DNA of 64,000 bases from Hymenobacter persicinus. GTDB taxonomy: Bacteria > Bacteroidota > Bacteroidia > Cytophagales > Hymenobacteraceae. Each line of letters begins with the position of its first letter. Positions within the stretch are counted from its first letter, which is position 1. The position numbers and the translations under genes were made by a program. The notes beneath the pieces are model-generated. The model saw nothing but the letters and a program-made list of their open reading frames with translations. It was not told the DNA's origin and searched no databases. This document shows positions 60,432 through 64,000 of this stretch, piece by piece. The stretch spans positions 1 to 64,000 of the forward strand of contig NZ_SEWE01000022.1 of NCBI RefSeq assembly GCF_004167665.1, written 5' to 3'.

Positions 60432-62906
60432 TTACTGCCCGCCGGCCCGGCGCTTTTCGTCCTCGGCTCCGCCGCTGCGGCGGCGGGAGGGGGCCAGCTT
60501 GTCGTTGCCGAAGCGGTAGGAGAAAGCCAAGGTCACGATGCGCTGGTCGCCGCGCTGGTAGAAGCGCTCCACGTAGTTGTCGTAGGCCGAAATAGCGCGG
60601 GTCTTGTTCGTGAACAAGATGTCGGTGGCGTTGAGCTTGAGCGTGCCCTTCCGGTCCCAGACTGCTTTCTGCACGCCCAGGCTCAGCTGGCCGTTGGGGC
60701 GCAGGTCGAAAAAGCCGTACTGCTCCCGCGACTGGTACATGCCATTGACTTCTGCGCTCCAGCCCTTGCCGAAGGTAAAGGTGCTGTTGCTGCTCAGCGT
60801 GTAGGCCATGCGGCCCCGGTTTAGGGCGGTGCCGGCCAAGGCGCCGGTGAAGCGGTTGTAGTAGAACACGCCGTTGTTGTAGACTGTCCACCACTTGGCT
60901 ACCTCCACGGGCGCGGTCAGCGTCAGGGCGTAGTAGTGCTGCCGGCCCAGGTTCACGTGCGTCGACAGCACGGTGCTGTCGGTTTCGGGCTGCACCACGT
61001 CGATGATGGGGTTGCGGGTGTTGGAGTAGCTCAGACCGGTGGTGAATTTCTGCTTGAAAGTGTGATTCAGCTCGATGTTGTAGCTGGTCTGAGGCCGTAG
61101 GTTGGGGTTGCCGCTGCCGAAGGTGGTCGGGTCCACAATCACCCGGAAGGGGTTGAGCTGGGAGTAGGAGGGCCGGTCGATGCGCCGGCTCAACGACACC
61201 GACACCTCGTGCCGGTCGTTGAGCGTCTGCTTGAGCGAGGCGCTGGGAAAGAGCTGGAAGTAGCGGCGCGAGAAGCTGCTGTCGCCGACCACCTGCCGGC
61301 CGGTGGCCGCGGTCTGCTCGCCCCGCAGGCCAGCCTGGGCGCTGAGCTTGCCGAAGCTCCGGTTGAAGTTCAGGTAGGCGGCCGAAATCCGCTCGTCGTA
61401 TGTGAAGCGGTTCGACAGATTCAGGTCCGGGGTCCGCACGCCCTCCACCGTGTTGTCGAAGCGCACATCGTTGTCGGACGAGACGCGGCTGAATTTGGTG
61501 CCCGCCTCCAGCCGGGCCTCCTTCGTCAGGGGCCGGGTGTAGTCCGCCTTCGCCGACTGGATGGTCAGCGTACCCCGCTGGTCACTGTTGACCAGCTTGG
61601 TCGGCAGCCCCGACAGGGCGTAGACGGTCGTCACGTCCTGCAGGCGGCTGGTGCGGTAGCGGGCGTAGTCGGCGTCGGCCGTCAGCTCGGCGCTGCCGGC
61701 CGAGTCCGGGGCGAAGGTGTGCTTGAAGTTCAGGTTGGCCGCCCCGTTGGGCGAGGAGAAGCTGCGGTGCAGGGTGCCGGCGTACCGGTCGCGCACGGTG
61801 CCGTCGGCAGCATAGAGCGTGGTAAAGTTGGTGCCCGGCATCCGGACAATGCGCGAGTCGAGCCCGGTGAGCACGGCGCCCACCACGGTTTTCTCGCTCA
61901 GGTTGTAGTCGGCGCCCACCTTGAAGGAGTTGGAAATCGACTCGGGGTAGAGCCGGTTGACCTGGTCGCTGCTGCCAATAAGCCGGCGCTGACCGCCGTC
62001 CTGCGCGGCGTAGAAGTCGCGGTGAATGTCGAGCTTGGCCAGGCCGTTGCGGTTGGCGTAGCTGTAGGAACCGAACAGGTTGAGGTCTTTCTGCTTGTGG
62101 TTCATCGACAGGCCGCCGTTGAACTTGCCGTAGTAGCCCCGGCCGTAGGCGGCATTCACGCTGCCGTTGGTACCCTGGCGCTGGTCTTTCTTGAGGTTGA
62201 TGGCAATGATGCCGGCCCCGCCCTGGGCGTCGTACTTGGCCGGCGGGTTGGTGATGAGCTCGATGCTCTTGAGCTGGTCGGCGGGCAGAGCGCGCAGGTA
62301 GTCGGCCAGCTCGGTGCCTCTCATGGGCTGGCGCTTGCCATCGATGAGCACCAGCAGGCCCTGTTTGCCGCGCAAGGCCAGGTTGTCGTTGCCGTCCACG
62401 GTCACGCCGGGGGAGCGGGCCAGCACGTCGAGGCTGGTATTGCCGGCGGCCAGCGTCGAGCCCTCCACGTTCACCACAGTTCGGTCGGCCTGGCGCTCAA
62501 ACAGCGGCTTCTGGCCCACCACGGTTACTTCCTTCAGGGCCGTGGCGCCGCTGGCCTGCAGGGCAATGACGGGCAGGGCCAGGCCCGCGGCGGGCAGCTC
62601 CACTGGGCCCGTCCAGCGCCGCACAAAGCCCACCTGCGCCGTCGAGACGAGGTAGCGGCCCGCGGGCACCTGCTCAAACCGGAAGGCACCTTTCTCGTCG
62701 CTGAACTCCGTTTTGACCACCACCGAGTCGGGCCGGTGCAGCGTGACGGTGGCAAACTCCACCGCGGCCCCGGCCGCCGTTTGCACGGTGCCGGTCAGAG
62801 TGGCCCGGGTCTGGGCCCGGGCTTGCAGGGCGCCGAACAGAGTCAGCAGGACGAGCATAAGCGGCCGGGGCCAGCGCCGGGCGCGGCCAGAAACAAGTGG
62901 TTTCAT
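60432..62906 (-). CDS. TonB-linked outer-membrane beta-barrel protein
   Basis: 824 residues from ATG 62906 (MKPLVSGRARRW), with a signal peptide ending QARAQ. A CarboxypepD_reg-like domain (about 32-115) precedes a plug (KEVTVVGQKPLFERQ, LVLIDGKRQPMRG, NPPAKYDAQGGAGIINI-like) and a large barrel (LSRRIDRPSYSQLNPFRV, NPNLRPQTSYNIELNH). This is the outer-membrane-beta-barrel family close to TonB receptors; the ligand is unknown. The upstream region holds two palindromic operators and the MarR gene on the same strand. Confidence 0.92.
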   Translation of the reverse strand: MKPLVSGRARRWPRPLMLVLLTLFGALQARAQTRATLTGTVQTAAGAAVEFATVTLHRPDSVVVKTEFSDEKGAFRFEQVPAGRYLVSTAQVGFVRRWTGPVELPAAGLALPVIALQASGATALKEVTVVGQKPLFERQADRTVVNVEGSTLAAGNTSLDVLARSPGVTVDGNDNLALRGKQGLLVLIDGKRQPMRGTELADYLRALPADQLKSIELITNPPAKYDAQGGAGIIAINLKKDQRQGTNGSVNAAYGRGYYGKFNGGLSMNHKQKDLNLFGSYSYANRNGLAKLDIHRDFYAAQDGGQRRLIGSSDQVNRLYPESISNSFKVGADYNLSEKTVVGAVLTGLDSRIVRMPGTNFTTLYAADGTVRDRYAGTLHRSFSSPNGAANLNFKHTFAPDSAGSAELTADADYARYRTSRLQDVTTVYALSGLPTKLVNSDQRGTLTIQSAKADYTRPLTKEARLEAGTKFSRVSSDNDVRFDNTVEGVRTPDLNLSNRFTYDERISAAYLNFNRSFGKLSAQAGLRGEQTAATGRQVVGDSSFSRRYFQLFPSASLKQTLNDRHEVSVSLSRRIDRPSYSQLNPFRVIVDPTTFGSGNPNLRPQTSYNIELNHTFKQKFTTGLSYSNTRNPIIDVVQPETDSTVLSTHVNLGRQHYYALTLTAPVEVAKWWTVYNNGVFYYNRFTGALAGTALNRGRMAYTLSSNSTFTFGKGWSAEVNGMYQSREQYGFFDLRPNGQLSLGVQKAVWDRKGTLKLNATDILFTNKTRAISAYDNYVERFYQRGDQRIVTLAFSYRFGNDKLAPSRRRSGGAEDEKRRAGGQ

Positions 62907-63035
62907 GGGAGTAAGGGGTAAGTGAGTAGGGCGCGGACGGAACACTCGCCGCAGCGGAGTTGGGAGTAAAGCCAAGCCAGGGGTGGCCGGGGCAGGGGCT
63001 GCCACCCGCCGGGCGCCGCGGCTAGGAACAGTTAT

Positions 63036-63075
63036 TACGAATGATTTCGTAGTAAACATACGAAGCTTTTCGTAT
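63036..63075. promoter_or_regulatory. Twin MarR-type operators TACGAA-N4-TTCGTA
   Basis: TACGAA/TTCGTA with a 4-bp spacer at 63036-63051 and ATACGAA/TTCGTAT with a 4-bp spacer at 63058-63075; both are perfect, with centres 23 bp apart (about two helical turns). They lie between marR and the barrel gene, upstream of the latter. Confidence 0.65.
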
Positions 63076-63121
63076 ATACAAGTGAGCTGGAGAAAATTTC
63101 TGCGCCGACCCCGGCCAAAAC

Positions 63122-63550
63122 TTAGTCCGGCGGGGCGCAATTGGCCGAAATCTGCTCCAGCAGGCGCTGCAGCAGCTCGGTATCGGCGGGTGAGAGGCCT
63201 TGCAGGGCCCGGCGGCGGTTGTTGAGCACGAGGGGTTCCACGGCGGCCAGCATCTGCTCTCCGGCCGCCGATACCCGCAGCCGACGGCGGCGTCCATCGG
63301 GAGCGGCTTCTTCGGTCAGGTAGCCGTGGCCGAGCAGCAGGCGCAGAATGCGCGCCACCGATGCCTGGTCCTTGAATACGCGCATCCCGATTTCGGCCTG
63401 AGTCAGGTCGTCGTGCTCGAGCAGCACCTGCAGCACCAGCCACTGGTCGATGGTGATGGCCAGGCCGGCCGCGTCGAGGGAAGCCTGGGCCATCTGCCGG
63501 TAGCTTTTGATGGCTTTGTCGAGGGAGTAGAAGACGATAGAAGAAAGCAT
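63122..63550 (-). CDS. MarR-family transcriptional regulator
   Basis: 142 residues. The winged helix (about 30-100) has TIDQWLVLQVLLEHDDLTQAEIG, FKDQASVARILRLLLGHGYL and the wing APDGRRRRLRVS. It probably represses the barrel gene downstream through the twin palindromes at 63036-63075 (inference). It is divergent from tsaE; a 14-bp palindrome lies in the shared promoter region. Confidence 0.92.
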   Translation of the reverse strand: MLSSIVFYSLDKAIKSYRQMAQASLDAAGLAITIDQWLVLQVLLEHDDLTQAEIGMRVFKDQASVARILRLLLGHGYLTEEAAPDGRRRRLRVSAAGEQMLAAVEPLVLNNRRRALQGLSPADTELLQRLLEQISANCAPPD

Positions 63551-63582
63551 GGGCGGGGAAACGGCTGGTTAAGCTATAGATG

Positions 63583-63596
63583 TATGATATATCATA
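63583..63596. promoter_or_regulatory. 14-bp palindrome in the marR-tsaE divergent region
   Basis: TATGATATATCATA is a perfect palindrome 33 bp upstream of the marR ATG. A regulator site is likely, but it differs in sequence from the TACGAA operators. Confidence 0.45.
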
Positions 63597-63676
63597 AAGG
63601 TTGCTTTGGCCAGCGAAATAACTGCGGATGCGCTAGCTTCGCGGTTGAAACTTTCGGCGCCGCTGCCCTTCTGCTC

Positions 63677-64000
63677 ATGCCTCAGCACTTCACCATTGCT
63701 TCGCTCGACGATTTGCCCCGGGTAGCCGCCCAGGTTCAGGCGGCGCTGCCGGGCCACTCTATTGTGCTGCTGGAAGGGGAGATGGGGGCGGGCAAAACCA
63801 CCTTTATCAAGGCGCTATGCCGGCAGCTGGGCGTGCAAGACGACGTGAGCAGCCCCACGTTTGCGCTGGTCAATGAGTACCGCGACGGTCGGAATCAGCC
63901 CATCTACCACTTCGATTTCTACCGCCTCGACGACCCCCAGGAGGCCGTCAACATCGGGGCGCAGGAGTACTTTGATTCTGGCTATCTTTGTCTGATCGAG
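63677..64000 (+). CDS. tsaE: tRNA threonylcarbamoyladenosine biosynthesis ATPase TsaE (partial)
   Basis: 108 residues from ATG 63677 (MPQHFTIASLDDLPRV) to the window edge. The P-loop GEMGAGKTTFIKAL, SPTFALVNEY and YHFDFYRLDDPQEA are diagnostic of TsaE, the ATPase of the TsaBDE complex making t6A37 in tRNA. The final ~30 residues lie outside the window. In many Bacteroidota tsaE follows porX directly; here 4.8 kb separate them. Confidence 0.93.
   Translation, partial: MPQHFTIASLDDLPRVAAQVQAALPGHSIVLLEGEMGAGKTTFIKALCRQLGVQDDVSSPTFALVNEYRDGRNQPIYHFDFYRLDDPQEAVNIGAQEYFDSGYLCLIE

Noticed and set aside
60273..60824. Plus-strand ORF beginning with a 7-residue repeat (EVNQFGS type)
   Set aside because: The repeat peptide is just array F read in one frame (21 bp = 7 codons); the rest is antisense to the barrel gene.
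61209..62921. 570-residue open frame antisense to the beta-barrel gene
   Set aside because: No motif or signal; an antisense artefact of GC-rich codon use.
62907..63443. N-terminal extension of the beta-barrel protein
   Set aside because: Overlaps marR in another frame and precedes a clear signal peptide starting at 62906.

Overview
The window is about 64 kb of GC-rich (roughly 62%), gene-dense chromosome from a Bacteroidota bacterium, most likely a Hymenobacter-type member of the Cytophagales. Reasons: many genes are preceded by the phylum's TAnnTTTG -7 promoter box rather than by a Shine-Dalgarno sequence; lpxC and fabZ are fused; type IX secretion genes (porT, porX, a porE-like gene) are present; and several Bacteroidota-restricted families occur (DUF2851, DUF4197, the menG-porT and ftsK-lolA pairs, the TonB/CarboxypepD_reg/OMP beta-barrel protein). 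There are no tRNA or rRNA genes, no transposases, no prophage and no CRISPR array, so this is ordinary chromosome apart from unusual repeats.

Layout. 1-10 kb: cyclophilin, fasciclin lipoprotein, beta-hydroxyacid dehydrogenase, RsgA, Kdo transferase, peroxiredoxin with a Fur/PerR-like regulator, aspartokinase and fructose bisphosphatase. 10-16 kb: YsxC, a porE-like OmpA protein, MenG-PorT and an SDR. 16-24 kb: mostly minus-strand metabolism (hydrolase, cytidine deaminase, tRNA methyltransferase, acyltransferase, RNase H, MarC, SerC, AroQ) and plus-strand XerD. 25-36 kb: membrane proteins, FtsK-LolA, DUF2851, a hexapeptide acyltransferase, TrhO and a nucleoside phosphorylase. 36-51 kb: a LuxC-like acyl-CoA reductase divergent from a ferredoxin, a nitrilase plus PP-loop amidotransferase operon, ValRS, oligopeptidase B, an E2 acyltransferase, CinA and two DUF4197 proteins. 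51-57 kb: lipid A operon (HD protein, lpxD, lpxC-fabZ, lpxA, ABC ATPase). 57-64 kb: porX, a small ORF, a HAD phosphatase, an outer-membrane receptor under a MarR regulator, and the start of tsaE.

The most unusual content is repeat DNA. Eleven short inverted clusters of 7- or 8-bp tandem units (families A-D below) fill gaps between genes, often touch start or stop codons, and one sits in frame inside valS, adding about 24 residues. Separately, two intergenic arrays of 12-13 degenerate units share a 21-bp period (two helical turns) although their unit sequences are unrelated. The nitrilase/PP-loop amidotransferase pair looks like a split counterpart of glutamine-dependent NAD synthetase, here possibly acting on a sugar. 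Three genes have promoter boxes so close to the AUG that their mRNAs may be leaderless.
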